The position numbers and the translations under genes are program-made. A DNA stretch of 64,000 bases from Castanea sativa (lineage: Eukaryota; Streptophyta; Magnoliopsida; Fagales; Fagaceae), in the NCBI RefSeq assembly GCF_040712315.1, contig NC_134021.1, positions 24,578,501-24,642,500 on the forward strand, written 5' to 3'. The notes under the pieces are model-generated. The model searched no databases. It worked only from the letters and a program-made list of their open reading frames with translations, and was not told the origin of the DNA. The first letter of the stretch is position 1, and each line of letters begins with the position of its first letter. Shown piece by piece: positions 23,566 through 35,672 of the stretch.

Positions 23566-24391
23566 AATAAAGAGCGTGTGTGGGTGTGGGTGTGCGTGTA
23601 TATATATATTGGATACATTAAGAAGTCCAATTTGTACTACAAACTCGTTGCGTATATTCTTTGTTTCTAAGTATGATCTCTTTTGATAAAACTTGACATA
23701 GGGTAAACAATGGTAAAAGCCTATTGTTGTTAAGCCAATTAATTCACACAAACCCTAGTAAATTGCTATTGTTGTTTAGTCATTAGTGTTGTTTGTCTTT
23801 AAGGAGTTACTAATCTTTGGATTTTTCAAATATATTTATTTTTATATTTTTTTCTACTCAATTTAATAATAATAATAAAATTTGTCCAACCCATGGGTTC
23901 AACCCGACCCATGTGGGTTGGGTTGGCCTTATGTGATGGGTTGGATTGGGTCAAAAAATTTCCTTAACCTAACCCATGCACACCCCTAGTCTTAGGGGTT
24001 GTGTACTTGTGTCTATATAACAACTTGTTATCTTTTCGAGGTTGGCCCTGATCCCTCTTTGCGAAACCATAAATATGAGAAATTTACATTATAAGACCCT
24101 AGAGACAAACTTAGAAAGTTAAGCTTCATAAGATACCTCCTCAATACATCAAATGTATTCTCCAAATGGTAGTGTTGCTCAGTCTTCTAACTCATGTACT
24201 TGTTAGACTGCTATATTCTTCCCAATCATAGTTATCAGAATTGAACCGAGTATAAAAAAAAAAAATCAAAATAGTGGGGCTTTTTTTTTATAACTATGAT
24301 TGGGACTTGCGAAGAGTAAACGAATTCAAAATAATATAGAAATTATGGAATCTGAAATTCAAATCCTGTGCAATTATTGTTGCATGTGATT
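23566..24391. other. Spacer between transposons
   Basis: Contains a short GT-rich stretch (23575-23595) and, at 23880-23990, GGGTT/AACCC-rich sequence ending GCACACCCCTAG. That looks like one end of another hAT-type element whose partner end I cannot find. No gene seen. Confidence 0.55.
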
Positions 24392-24399
24392 ACTATGTT

Positions 24400-25287
24400 T
24401 AGGCCTGTCCAACCAAACCGAAGACCCGACCCACCCGTACAAACCGACTAGACCCGAACCGTTCGCCGTCCGACCCGACTACTTAGTGGTAGACGGCGGG
24501 TTCCTGCCATCCCAAACGGATTCCGGTGGGTCAAGTGACGGGTCTTCCCTTCCAAAACCCGATCCACCCGACCCGACCGTGATATATAACCTTCAGTGCT
24601 TAGTTAGTTCTTAGTTCTCTCATAGTCTCATTCTTTCTCAGTCTTATGGCTCTCTCTCACTCTCTCAATCTCTCAACATCTCCGACATGTGCCGATCTAC
24701 ACTGATATCTCAACATCACCAAGCTTTCAACCTCTATCATCGTTGATTTGCGCCATCGCTCTTAACCTTCGCCGATCTGCGCCATCACTCTCAACCTCCA
24801 TCATCGCGGATCTGCACCAAGATCTCAACTTCCATCGCCGATCTGCGCTGATCTCTCTACCTCCATCATCACTGATTTGCGATTCTCTTCCATTCACCAT
24901 CGTCAATCTGCTATCTCTGCCATTCACCATCTCCGATCTGCGAGTCACAGTTGTAGTTTCAGTAATTTTCTCTTTATTTCTTTGATTCAGTCTCATGCAA
25001 GTTCAAATTCTATTTGTGTTCTTTGGATTTGTGGGTTACTGGTGTTTGGGTTTGTAGATCTGTTCTTCAGTGTAGATTTTTTTTTTTTCCAGATTTGTGA
25101 AATTTGTGTTCTTTGATCTGTCTTTCGGGTAGAAATCGAATTCGACCGCTGTGCAACTAAGCTTGATCCGACTCGACCTGTGATTTTTCACGGTTAGTAG
25201 CGGGTCCGCCGCCTTACCGCCCAACCAGATTAGGTCAATTCCGGGTTGAGCACAAACTCGACCCAGACCAACCCTTAGACAGCCCTA
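24400..25287. mobile_element. hAT-type non-autonomous element
   Basis: Left end TAGGCCTGTCCAA; right end, read inward on the other strand, TAGGGCTGTCTAA. Identical 8-bp repeats ACTATGTT flank it (24392-24399 and 25288-25295). Both ends carry dense GACCCG/CGGGTC words. The interior has TATATAA near 24583, CT-rich leader-like sequence and degenerate repeats of a GATCTGCG-containing unit at about 24740-24950. The open frames over this low-complexity part resemble no transposase. Confidence 0.85.
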
Positions 25288-25604
25288 ACTATGTTGGTGT
25301 GGGATGTAAAAATTTAAAAGGTAAAAAAAAAAAGAAGTAAAAAGTTGAAAAGTTAAATTTATTTTCTAATCCAAAGATTAAGATTAAAAGTGGATTTTTT
25401 TTTGTTAACTTTTAATCTCAGTCATCAATTTAGTATATCAGCAAATTTGGATTCAAAATTGATATTTACCCAGACATTTCTATTTTTTTTTTTAATGAAC
25501 AGACATTACTATTAACTAACTCAACCACTTCCATTTGATAATTGATTTCATGTAATCAAGTTTCAAAATTATGATTATAAAATGGATAAAAAGAATAGGG
25601 AAAG

Positions 25605-25770
25605 ACTTAAGTACAGTACTTATGTTCTGTTCCTTAAGTTCTTCTCTTAAAATTCTACCATGTGGATTTTTTTTTCATGAGATGAAATTGTATTTTTTAA
25701 TCAAGTAGACACATACATGAATCTTAAGAGGAGATTCTATGGAACAACACCTAAGGTACTGTACCTAAGT
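25605..25770. mobile_element. Foldback MITE
   Basis: Termini ACTTAAGTACAGTAC and, on the other strand, ACTTAGGTACAGTAC (14 of 15 match). Imperfect pairing continues inward for roughly 50 bp per arm. Target duplication unclear. The rest of 25296-26035 holds only AT-rich sequence and a (TTA)n-like run near 25805-25835. Confidence 0.65.
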
Positions 25771-26035
25771 TTTGTCCAAAAGAATAATATTGATAGTTGC
25801 TTATATTATTATTATTATCATCATTATTATTATTTTTTTTGTGAAGATGTATATATTATTCAATCTGAAAGAAATTATATACGTTGTTTTCACACTATCA
25901 ACTTTATCAGCCAAATCTTATCGTCAAAGTTTTGTATCTCATAAATATTGCTCCTCTTCTTTATGAGGAAAGAAAATGAGATTCCAACTCTTCCCCCCTT
26001 GTTAATTATTACGGAGTATAACTTATAACCATCAA

Positions 26036-26315
26036 GCCATATCAAAAAAGAATTCAAGTTCTCAACCACCCATGGTCCGGCTTATTGGATTCCTTTGCCA
26101 TTCTATCCAAAATCTTCCTTTCCAAGGGGGCTTATGGCATCGTGTGTGTGTGTGTGTGTGTTTTGAAATGGGTACCATCAAATCATATTAAAAATAGAAT
26201 TCAAGTGCTCAACCACCCATGGTTCGGTTTATTGGATTCCTTTGCCATTCTACCCAAAATATTCATCGCCATGGTGGCTTATTCTATCGTATGTGTGTGT
26301 TTTGAAATAGGTAGA
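26036..26315. repeat. Tandem duplication, two units of about 140 bp
   Basis: Both units contain CTCAACCACCCATGGT, TTGGATTCCTTTGCCATTCT and a TGTGTG run followed by TTTTGAAAT. The first unit has the longer (GT)n (about 26141-26161). Neither resembles a gene. Confidence 0.8.
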
Positions 26316-27317
26316 TATTTTGGGTGGAGATGTGGAGAGATATGAGAAATCACAAAAAATGTCATTATTATTAGACTATTACCATAGTATCTATTCTATG
26401 CATTTATATTTTTAGTTGAGTAGATAGTGGGGGAGAGGGAAGGTGGGATTCAAATCATTTACAGAGGAAAAAAAAAAAAAACATGCGCACTATGAAGGAT
26501 GCCATTACACATGAAATTTAAGTATTATTTACATTGTTACATATCCAATAAAAAAATGATTTTTTTCCCTAAATATATAGTATGACAATTATGATAGTTA
26601 TTAATAGATATTTTATAATGATTGTGATTGTATATAGAACGACAATAACACTCCCCTTTTTTTTTTTTAACTATTGGTGGGAAAAAAATTTAAATAGACA
26701 AAGAATGTGTAAATTTACTCTTTTTAGTACAGCACTGAAGTTTTTGGAGAAGAAAAAGTCAAGGGATATTACTGCTTCAAGGGTCTTAATACATTTTATT
26801 TTTAAAATAAAATTTAGATTGATTTTCTACTTATTAATATTCATATTATAAATTAAAGTTTTCCTTCATACAATAATTTGAAATAATAAGAAACATTAAT
26901 AATGCTTTAGTTATGAAATAATAAGAAAATGGTTTTTATATATTTTCTTTAAAATGTCCTTGGAAATGATGTTCAACTTGCCAATTGATAAGTAATGTAG
27001 CATAGAGTATGGAGTGAAAATAGAGAGCTGGTCCTTGGAATTTCAATTTCAATTGCAACAGCAGCTGCACCTGAATGTTGTGCTCAGCTCTCACACTCAA
27101 AGACTCATAGCAAAAGCAGTGTGTAGTAGTGTTATCAAGAAAGGAAAAACCCCAATTTCAAAAAGTACTTTCTCATTTCCGCGCCCACATAAATAAAATA
27201 AACACAAAAACAAAGGCACAGACTACAGAGTAAAAACTAAAAACCCTTCTCACTCGCTCACAACAACAACGAAAAACTTTCACCATTGCCTTGAAAACAA
27301 ACCCATTTGCAGCAGCA
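26316..27317. other. Spacer and GCP3 5' region
   Basis: AT-rich up to about 27000, then a more mixed stretch that probably holds the GCP3 promoter and leader. No convincing TATA box was picked out. The frame above the GCP3 ATG opens at 27291 only with TTG, so it is not a start. Confidence 0.6.
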
Positions 27318-29964
27318 ATGGAAGAAGAAGACCATCAAAAAGTGTCAGATCTGATAAAAGAGCTAGTCCTTCGCTTACTTTCCCAAAACCCCACCTCCGA
27401 TTCCCAACCCACTGACCCAAACTCCGCCGATTTCGCCAACTCTCATCGCTACGCATTTCGCATTCTCTCCAGCCGAATGACACCTTCCATTGCTCCTGAC
27501 GCCGCCGCCATTGCTGAGTCCATCAAGCGCCGTCTCGCCACTCAAGGTAAGTCCTCTGAAGCCCTCACCTTCGCTGACCTTTACTCCAAATTCGCTTCAA
27601 AGACTGGACCTGGTAGTGTTAATAACAAATGGGCTGTCCTTTATTTGCTCAAAATCATTGCCCATGATAAGAATTCCGCGAGAACCCAGTTGTTGGATTC
27701 TTCGGTTTTATTGCCTAATTTGTCTGATTCGAGGGTTTCCAGTAGAAAACAAAAGGGTTGGGAAAATGGGGTTTTGTTGGTTTCTAAAGACCCCGAAAAT
27801 CGGCGTGAAATTGCGTTTAGGGAGTTTGTGAACTTCGTTAAAGAAGAGAATGAGGTTCGTGAAGAGGTTTTGGTGAGGGATGTGTTGTATGCTTGTCAAG
27901 GGATTGATGGGAAGTATGTAAAATTTGATAAAACTGCTGATGGGTATGTTTTGTCTGATTTAGTTAAGGTTCCTAGAGCAACCCGGATTATGGTCCGGAA
28001 GCTTTGTGAATTGGGTTGGTTGTTTAGGAAGGTTAAAGGGTATATTTCGGAGAGTATGGATCGGTTTCCAGCTGAGGATGTGGGAACTGTAGGGCAGGCC
28101 TTTTGTGCCGCATTGCAAGATGAGCTTTCGGATTACTATAAGTTGTTGGCAGTGCTCGAAGCACAGTCCATGAATCCTATTCCATTGGTTTCTGAGAAGG
28201 TGAGCTCTGAGAATTATCTTTCGTTGAGGAGGTTGTCGGTATGGTTTGCTGAGCCGATGGTGAAAATGAGGTTGATGGCTGTTTTGGTTGATAAGTGTAA
28301 GGTTTTGAGGGGTGGGGCAATGGCTGGGGCTATTCATTTGCATGCCCAGCATGGTGATCCGCTGGTTCATGAGTTTATGAGGCGTTTGCTCCGGCGGGTT
28401 TGTTCTCCGCTTTTTGAGATGGTGAGGAGTTGGGTTTTGGAAGGGGAGTTGGAGGATATTTTTGCTGAATTTTTCGTTGTGGGTCAGCCGGTGAAAGCGG
28501 AGTCTCTTTGGAGAGATGGTTACAGGCTCCATGCTGGGATGCTCCCATCTTTTATTTCACAATCTCTTGCTCAGCGCATTTTAAGGACTGGTAAGTCGAT
28601 CAATTTTCTTCGTGTTTGTTGTGAGGATCGTGGTTGGGCTGATACTGCAACAGAAGCTGCTGCTGCTGCTGGGACCACAACAAGAAGAGGGGGCTTGGGA
28701 TATGGTGAAACTGATGCCCTTGAGTCTTTGGTTGATGAAGCAGCAAAGAGGATTGATAAGCATTTGTTGGATGTTATGCACATACAGTATAAGTTCAAAG
28801 AACATTGTCTTGCAATCAAGCGGTATTTACTGCTTGGACAAGGTGATTTTGTTCAGTATCTAATGGATATTGTTGGGCCAGAACTTTCAGAGCCTGCTAA
28901 CACCATTAGCACTTTTAAATTAGCTGGGTTGCTTGAAACTGCAATTCGGTCTTCAAATGCTCAATATGATGACCCAGACATATTGGATAGGTTGAGAGTT
29001 AAGATGATGCCACATGGAACTGGAGATAGAGGCTGGGATGTATTCTCATTGGAATATGATGCAAGAGTTCCACTAGATACTGTGTTTACAGAGTCTGTTA
29101 TGGCAAGGTACTTAAAAATTTTCAATTTTCTGTGGAAGCTTAGGCGGGTGGAGCATGGGCTTATTGGTGCATGGAAGACGATGAAACCAAATTGCATTAC
29201 TTCTCATTCTTTTACTAAGCTGCAACAGGCAGTTAAGTTGCAGTTGCTTTCAACATTGAGGCGATGTCAGGTTCTTTGGGTTGACATGAATCATTTTGTA
29301 ACAAACTTGCAGTATTATATTATGTTTGAAGTCTTGGAGGTGTCATGGTCAAATTTTTTGAGTGAAATGGAAGTAGCAAAGGATCTTGACGATCTACTTG
29401 CTGCACATGAGAAGTACCTACATTCAATTGTAGAGAAATCCCTCCTTGGAGAACGTTCCCAGACCCTTTGCAAGTCACTCTTTGTCTTGTTTGATCTTAT
29501 ATTGCGCTTCCGAAGTCATGCTGATCGGTTATATGAAGGGATTCATGAGTTGCAAGCAAGGTATTGATCTTTCTGTATCATTATGGTTATATTTGTAGAC
29601 AAAATGATTAATAACTAAAGAATTTCATTTGATTAAGCTGGTATAAGTTGGATCACATCTTTTTTGCAGAACTATGGAATCCTCTTTGCCCTCTCGAGAC
29701 AAGAGCAAATCACGGAGGCAATTAGGTGATAAATCTTCAGACCCTGGGTCCTGGATAGGTGAGGGCAGGAAAGCCCTAACACAACGTGCTGGTGAATTTC
29801 TTCGCAATATGGGACTAGATTTGGATGCAATAGCGAAGGAATATACATCACTGCTTGAGGGCTTCATTTCTCAGTTGCCTGTACAGCAACATGTTGATCT
29901 AAAGTTCCTCCTGTTCCGGCTTGACTTCACTGAATTTTATACCCGGTCGGGTCCTAGTTTATAG
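27318..29964 (+). CDS. GCP3: Gamma-tubulin complex component 3 (SPC98 homologue)
   Basis: Two coding exons, 27318-29560 and 29670-29964, joined across a GT-AG intron (CAAG|GTATTG and TTTTGCAG|AACT). They give 845 residues, close to the Arabidopsis SPC98 length. The start MEEEDHQKVSDLIKELV matches the family N-terminus. The N-terminal GCP domain (about 170-500) includes VPRATRIMVRKL, DVGTVGQAFCAALQDELSDY and AMAGAIHLHAQHGDPLVHEF. The C-terminal gamma-tubulin-binding domain (about 510-840) includes HCLAIKRYLLLGQGDFVQYL, DVFSLEYDARVPLDTVFTE and FRLDFTEFY. With GCP2 and gamma-tubulin it forms the small complex that nucleates microtubules at the nuclear envelope and cell cortex. The last residues (TRSGPSL) differ from relatives I remember, so the 3' end is slightly uncertain. 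Confidence 0.96.
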
Positions 29965-30663
29965 GAAAAAATTTAATGTATTTGAGTTCAAGGAAAGTTT
30001 CTACTGCAAGGCATTAATAATGTGCTTCAATTTGCTAACGACTCCCAGCCATATCACTCAACAATTATGCAGGGGCTGGCTGACATCAGGATGTACCAGT
30101 TTGTATATAATTTCTTGAACTTAGGTATGGAAACACTTAGCTCCTTTTTATTATGTAATTGTGTGTGTGACTGTGCGGTTTAAAAATATTTGTTGGGGGT
30201 TCTGATACAGGTATATCTTACTTTTCAGATGGTGTTGCTTTTTTCTGATGGCTTGTGTGGAGGTTTAAATTGACTTGAAGGTATTTTGCTAATATTAGAC
30301 CAGGGTGTGAAATGTGGTAGTGTACACGTTTTGTATCTGATATCTGAATGATTTTCTCTTGGTATTTTCTTGTGGCTTTTGTAAGCGTTCCATCCTGAGC
30401 TTGTATATTTGTACCATAATTTTTCTATTGGTTGAATGATAAGCAATGTCTGCTATCTAATGTTTCGCATGTTCATTTCTTCTATTCAATTACTTTTTCT
30501 TCTTGTTCCTATTGTTATGCTGTGTAGGGGAATTCATTTACTAGTAGATTTTGTCAGTCAAGGACTTTCTAGTTAAGTTCTGTGCATTTTTATGTGTGAA
30601 TCCATGAGTCTTGGAGAAGAAATAACATTTTATTAGCTAGAGTATTTTCTAGATTTATTAAGG

Positions 30664-30694
<31 letters not shown>

Positions 30695-33220
30695 GTGATT
30701 GCATGACGTAGGATAGATTCGGAAGTCTATCTATATGTGTATGTGATGGGTTTAGGGTTAGGAGAATTTGTTGATTGAGGGTTTAGAGTTGTTGAAGAAA
30801 GTGTTAGGTCTCAAACTGGGCTAGAGTTTGATTAGATGGGGGAAAAGGCAAGAGTACTATTTCTTGAAGCTGACAAGTTGCTAGAAAATTTTGGATAGCA
30901 ATGGTGTTTAGGAATAAAGGAGTGGTTTGATGAGTCATTTGGTGGCCATTTAGGAGAGAAAGTACGTGGGGTTTTAAGCTTTTGATTGGTAAGGGAAATG
31001 GTTTGATTTATGGTTATAAGAAAGAAGGAATGGAGATAATTTTATGATGTTCATGGACTACTCAAATGGTACAGTGAGAAAATGAAGAAAAAATAGAAAA
31101 AAAAAAAAATAGAGAGGAGAAAGTTCACATTAGGGACTAGATCTTTCTTGTACTAGAAGTATTAGGACCAGGGGTGTATAGGTCATCAATATCACTGACC
31201 AAAGCCGATGTCACCAAGCCACACTGCCTACTTTAGGCAGTCACTGACATAATTTAAAACTATTTAAATTTACTCCAATTGGACTTCACACATTTGACCC
31301 AATAAAATAAATCTTAAGTGGACAAAATTCTGAAGTAGCAACAAATGTATCTTTCATATGGTGTAAGCCCTAGAGAAAGAGACTGAAAATGGTGGTTGGT
31401 GGTGGTGTGCATCAAGAGGGGGATGGCAGCAATCTGAAAAATAAGGAATGGAGAATAAGAGTTGAGTTTGATTCTTTTAAAATTATATAATGAAAAGATT
31501 AAATATATATTTTTAGGATTAGTATCAAGATACACGTAGTCAATTTGTGTTACTCTTCTTAATATAACATCATTTAATAACTTTTTGTTGGATTAATATT
31601 TTATAAATCCTACTGTTGGATTATATGTTCTTAACTCACATTAAATTTTGTGTTAGTCAGGTGTTATTTGCATTTTGATCCATAGACTGATGTTGTGTAT
31701 ATTATTTTAAAGTTGAAAAAACTTTTTAACTTTAGATTATAGTCATTCATCTCAAATCGTCCACCTATTTTGTGCATTTTATCTATTTGAGTTAATAGGT
31801 AAAATATATTAATTACTACCTTGAGTTTATTACATTTTGTCAATTCTGTGTCATGAATCTTTCTATTAGAAGTTATTGTACATTATATTTGAAAAAATGT
31901 GTGGTTTACATTAATTAGGCATGCTTTTGTGATTTACACCTAGACTTTAGGAGGTCTATGCACTAAATTGCACTCGATTCTTTTACCAATACCAATTTAA
32001 TTATATTTCATTAGCAGGCAATCACATGACCATAAAATATGGGATTGTTACATATATTGCCCTTCAACTTTGATGTGAAGTGTTAAAATATTCCACCTAG
32101 ACATTTAGTATATTTTTCAGTAATCATACCATTGGCTTTGAAGGTTTGGTTTATCAAAAAGGGGTTAATTGTTCAAATTAAAAGTCCATGGACAGTCCAA
32201 AGATTAGATTTGTCAAAACTTCTTAAAATATTCTATCTGGACATTTAGTATATTTTTCAGCAATCTTACCATTGGCTTTGGAGAGGAAGTAGGTGATCTA
32301 TCTCTCTGCAGGATAGTTAGAAACGCTTTGAAGGGGTGGTTTTCTCCAGACCAGGTAGATCAAAATGTGTCTCCAGTGAACCTAACTGTCTTATTGACTA
32401 ATGCATGAGATGTGTGAATCTAGCAATTAATTCTTTCATCATTAATTATCTTCTTGTAATGGTCCCAAATCTTTTGACCATCCTGCATTATGTAGGAGCA
32501 TTCCTCTCTCACTAGACATGAAGTGAGAGACTGGCTTTTTGGCTATCAATAAGATTCATTGTTATGCTCGGTTGGTTAATAAATTTGCATGGTTTATTCA
32601 TGCCCAGTTAAAGACCAGCTTCTCCATGCTGTATGAAAACAGATTCTACTATATCTTCAGTTTGTTCCACAAACTTTTAGTTTTCACTTTTCAGTTCATT
32701 TTAAAATTCTTAGATACTCATCTGAACTGCTTGTATTTCATACCAGCTAGAAGTACAGTCCATATAAGCTTTGGTTAATTTGCTCTATAACCCAACTATT
32801 ACTTATTCTCTAAATATTGATACACTGGTATTCAGATTACTTCGTTTCTTTCTTTTAAAGAAACAAATGTAGTAGTGACTTTACGGTTTTACTTTTATTT
32901 GGACATGTTTGTTTATGTAGCTTAGTCTGGGCATGCATGGAGTTATCCAAAAAGAGCTTAGGATTGATCTGTTGCCACTACTTATCATTGTTGTTTAGAA
33001 ACCTTAACATTAAAAAAAAAAAAGAAGAAAAAAAGAAAAAAAGAAGAGGCTAAAGTGCAAAACAAACTCTTGAAGCTTGGGGATATTTGGATTTTGCATT
33101 GTACTTCAATTGGGTAGCACCTCCTAGTGTTTTTCAAGACATCTAGGGTTCATATCCCATGTTTTTGTTGTAACTATCAAATTATCAACAACGAAAAAAG
33201 CAATCTCACATTGCTAAAAT
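29965..33220. other. GCP3 3' region and spacer
   Basis: The first few hundred bases are likely 3'-UTR; a possible extra acceptor (TTTTCAG) lies near 30229. Further on are an (AG)n run at 30669-30693 and a 60-bp direct repeat, TTTAGTATATTTTTCAG-containing, at 32083-32142 and 32223-32281. No gene is supported. Confidence 0.6.
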
Positions 33221-33766
33221 CTTTTTTTTTTTTTTTTAATAGAAAGTTTAGAAATTTCATTAATAGATAATGAGTTACATCACAGGGATTACATCATCAA
33301 CCAATACAGAAGAAAACTTTAAAGGCAACTCCTCTAATCACACAGTGAAATCAGAATAAGCATCAGCAGATAAAGCCAAACTCTGGTACCCCTACCCTAT
33401 TTCCGGAACTATCAACCAAACTAAATTGGGAATCTTCCAAAGAAGACATTAATTAAAATCAGAAGTTCTTCCACCAGGTGTGCAATAAAGGGCAAACGAA
33501 TTGCAACTATGCTGCATAAGTCTGTAAAAGCCAACTTCATCACACTCCATGATGCAATTATGAATGCCCAACATCCCTAGTAAACCGGATAGCATTGCTC
33601 CAGTCAAATATGATTCAAGTTTGGAATTAACCTTGAACAACAGCCCCACCATAACCTGACCAGCTGAGTCCCTTAATAATAACACCAAACCAGAAATACA
33701 TATTGTGAACATTGTGAAACACCAGTTCAACTCACTAAAACCTGAACCATTGCATTCTGAGATCAC
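33221..33766 (-). pseudogene. 5'-truncated LINE end with RNase H-like remnant
   Basis: The minus-strand frame 33449-33766 contains LLLRDSAGQVMVGLLFKV and MLGIHNCIMECDEVG. These line up with the 'RDS.G.V' and 'E.D' blocks of the RNase H domain found at the end of plant LINEs. Downstream on the same strand an A tail appears as the T run at 33223-33238. The expected acidic residues are partly lost. It is a dead fragment, and the LINE call is moderately sure. Confidence 0.5.
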
Positions 33767-34266
33767 GTGGTTATGATTTAGCTGTACAAGAAAAGTGGGC
33801 GCTACAGAACTTTAGTGGATGAGTGACTGATTCCTCAGTACTTGCCTTTTTTCATTCTGTGATGGTTTCTCATACTGTGACCAATCCATTAGTAAAAATT
33901 ACCCATCTTCAACTAAATTGTTCACCAAAGTTCTTGCAAGATGGGTGTTGAAGTTAGGCAGTTTATCTAAAACAAGAACTGTCATGCTTACGGTCCTAGA
34001 TGAATAATTAACTAATAGCGAAAAATTTAGTTGGAACTTTGAACATAAACTTGCAAGAGCTGGTGCTGGATTGTGCTTATTGAATAACTTGAATGAGTGA
34101 TATGGTTTATATGAAAAACGAGACAATAGAATCATTTCCAATTGAGCAAATAATAAACAAAATTTAAGGGGGAAATAAACGTCTCAAACCAGCTCAATAA
34201 TTGGTACAACTTGTGAGTTGGTTAGATATAAGTATAATCCTACTCACATAAATAGCTAAGATCAAA
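33767..34266. other. Spacer 3' of the UFD1-like gene
   Basis: Probably 3'-UTR and flank. No A-tail trace is seen near the end of the UFD1-like frame and no other feature is recognised. Confidence 0.55.
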
Positions 34267-35577
34267 TCAGTCAGTCAATTTATACTTCTTCCCTGTGAAT
34301 GGCTGAAACTTTTGTTGATCTTTCTTTGATGTTTCTGCTTGAACAAAATCGTTTGAGATCTTCATTGGCTGGGTATCATGAGAACCAAACACAATTTTTC
34401 CTGCACGATTATGCGAACTGAACTTTGGTTGGGTTGCGATCCTTGTATCTGCAGCACCCAATGGTTGCTCCTCCTCTTCAGATGATAATTCTGGCACAGC
34501 TGGTTCAGTAGAATTTGTACCGTCCAAGCGTCTTGCCAATCCCGTAAATGGTATAAACTTCCTTTCCTTATTGGCCTGCTCCCCTTGATCATTGGCCAAT
34601 GCATTCTTTGTTGCTGGTTTCTCAGGTTCTTTGTAGTCTAGAGGAGGAGCAAACTCCACCTCACAATCTGTATCAATAATATTTATAGCAGCAGAAGGCT
34701 TGGTCTCTAATATATCAATGTAAAACTTCTTACTGTTGTGGTTGATCATAATAGTATCTCCAATTGTCAGGCAAGAGAAGTTCCTCAATATGTCTTCCAG
34801 CATATCTTTCATGCATGGTAGATGAATGAAATCTGTGGTGTGAGGCTGCAACTTCATGTAAGTTCCTTTGTCAAGCCTCACATTCTTCATAATCACAGGG
34901 TCACCCTCTTGTAGCTTCATGTTCTCCATCATCCAAGTTGGTAGGTAGACACAATCGTCATTGCCAGTGAACTCCAAAACCCCACAGTGTGAAACTCGAC
35001 CGGTAGATTGATTTTTGATTTCAAACTGCATAGGGTACTCCACATTCAACCGTAGGAGATGTGTGAAAGCTGAAGTTGGCATTATGATCTTGTCACCATT
35101 GTCTGGGAGTGACTTTTCAATCTGAGAGAGAGGGTAACAATTGTAAACTTGATCAAATGAGCCTGCTGATGCATCATATTCATCAGCATAATCATCAGAG
35201 TCATCACTGCTGCTTGCATAGTCTTCTTCTTCAGAAGAAGAATACGCATCAGTGTCATGTCCAGAAGACTTATCAAAGAATTCACTGCCGAGTATTTCAC
35301 ATATTAGTGAAGACTGATCACCATCATCGCTGCTGCTGCTGCTGCTACTGCTGCTGCTGCTTTCATAGTCTTCTTCTTCAGATGAATCATCAAAGAAGCC
35401 TCTGCCGACTAATACATGGAAAGACTGATCACAATTTTCTCTACCTCTTTCGTTGGATTCATCAGAAGACTTATCAGACAAGTCACTACTGCCTTCACTT
35501 TTTGGATGAACGAAGCCAGTGATTTCCTTAGCCTGCTCTCTTTTTTCATCAGATTCTTGAGAAGTATGATCCTCCAT
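34267..35577 (-). CDS. UFD1-like protein with acidic N-terminal extension, intronless
   Basis: One uninterrupted frame of 436 residues. Residues about 140-320 are a UFD1 domain: SFDQVYNCYPLSQIEKSL, NGDKIIMPTSAFTHLL, VSHCGVLEF, YLPTWMMENMKLQEGD, KLQPHTTDFIHLP, FSCLTIGDTIMI and CEVEFAPPLDYKEPEKP. UFD1 with NPL4 hands ubiquitinated substrates to the CDC48/p97 ATPase. C-terminal FIPFTGLARRLDG and FQPFTGKKYKL resemble the SHP-type CDC48-binding motif. Residues 1-139 are unlike ordinary UFD1, which starts near the domain. They are Ser/Asp/Glu-rich, with two similar blocks (FFDDSSEEEDYES and SSSEEEDYASSSDD) and an 11-Ser run coded by AGC repeats. Plant UFD1 genes normally have introns, so this may be an old retrogene or a divergent paralogue. 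A TATA-like box precedes it. Confidence 0.88.
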   Translation of the reverse strand: MEDHTSQESDEKREQAKEITGFVHPKSEGSSDLSDKSSDESNERGRENCDQSFHVLVGRGFFDDSSEEEDYESSSSSSSSSSSDDGDQSSLICEILGSEFFDKSSGHDTDAYSSSEEEDYASSSDDSDDYADEYDASAGSFDQVYNCYPLSQIEKSLPDNGDKIIMPTSAFTHLLRLNVEYPMQFEIKNQSTGRVSHCGVLEFTGNDDCVYLPTWMMENMKLQEGDPVIMKNVRLDKGTYMKLQPHTTDFIHLPCMKDMLEDILRNFSCLTIGDTIMINHNSKKFYIDILETKPSAAINIIDTDCEVEFAPPLDYKEPEKPATKNALANDQGEQANKERKFIPFTGLARRLDGTNSTEPAVPELSSEEEEQPLGAADTRIATQPKFSSHNRAGKIVFGSHDTQPMKISNDFVQAETSKKDQQKFQPFTGKKYKLTD

Positions 35578-35664
35578 GGTTATGGTGATTGAGGAAGGAG
35601 GCGTCTCTTTGGCACAAAACCTTTCTTTCTTTCTTTCTTATTCACAAGTCTTTCTTTCTTTATT

Positions 35665-35672
35665 TTTTTATA
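35665..35672 (-). promoter_or_regulatory. TATA-like box of the UFD1-like gene
   Basis: TATAAAAA on the minus strand, about 90 bases before the ATG. The intervening leader is rich in GAAA (TTTC on the plus strand). Confidence 0.4.

Noticed and set aside
24689..24985. A 98-codon frame (MPIYTDISTSP)
   Set aside because: Covers degenerate repeats inside a hAT element; composition explains the open frame.
27291..27317. Upstream extension of the GCP3 frame (MKTNPFAAA)
   Set aside because: It begins at TTG, not ATG. The conserved N-terminus begins at the ATG of 27318.
27960..28532. A 190-codon minus-strand frame inside GCP3
   Set aside because: Shadow of the conserved coding strand; low-complexity, no homology.
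34267..35577. UFD1-like frame as a pseudogene because it lacks introns
   Set aside because: It is open over its whole length, the domain motifs are intact and a TATA-like box is present; decay is not visible.
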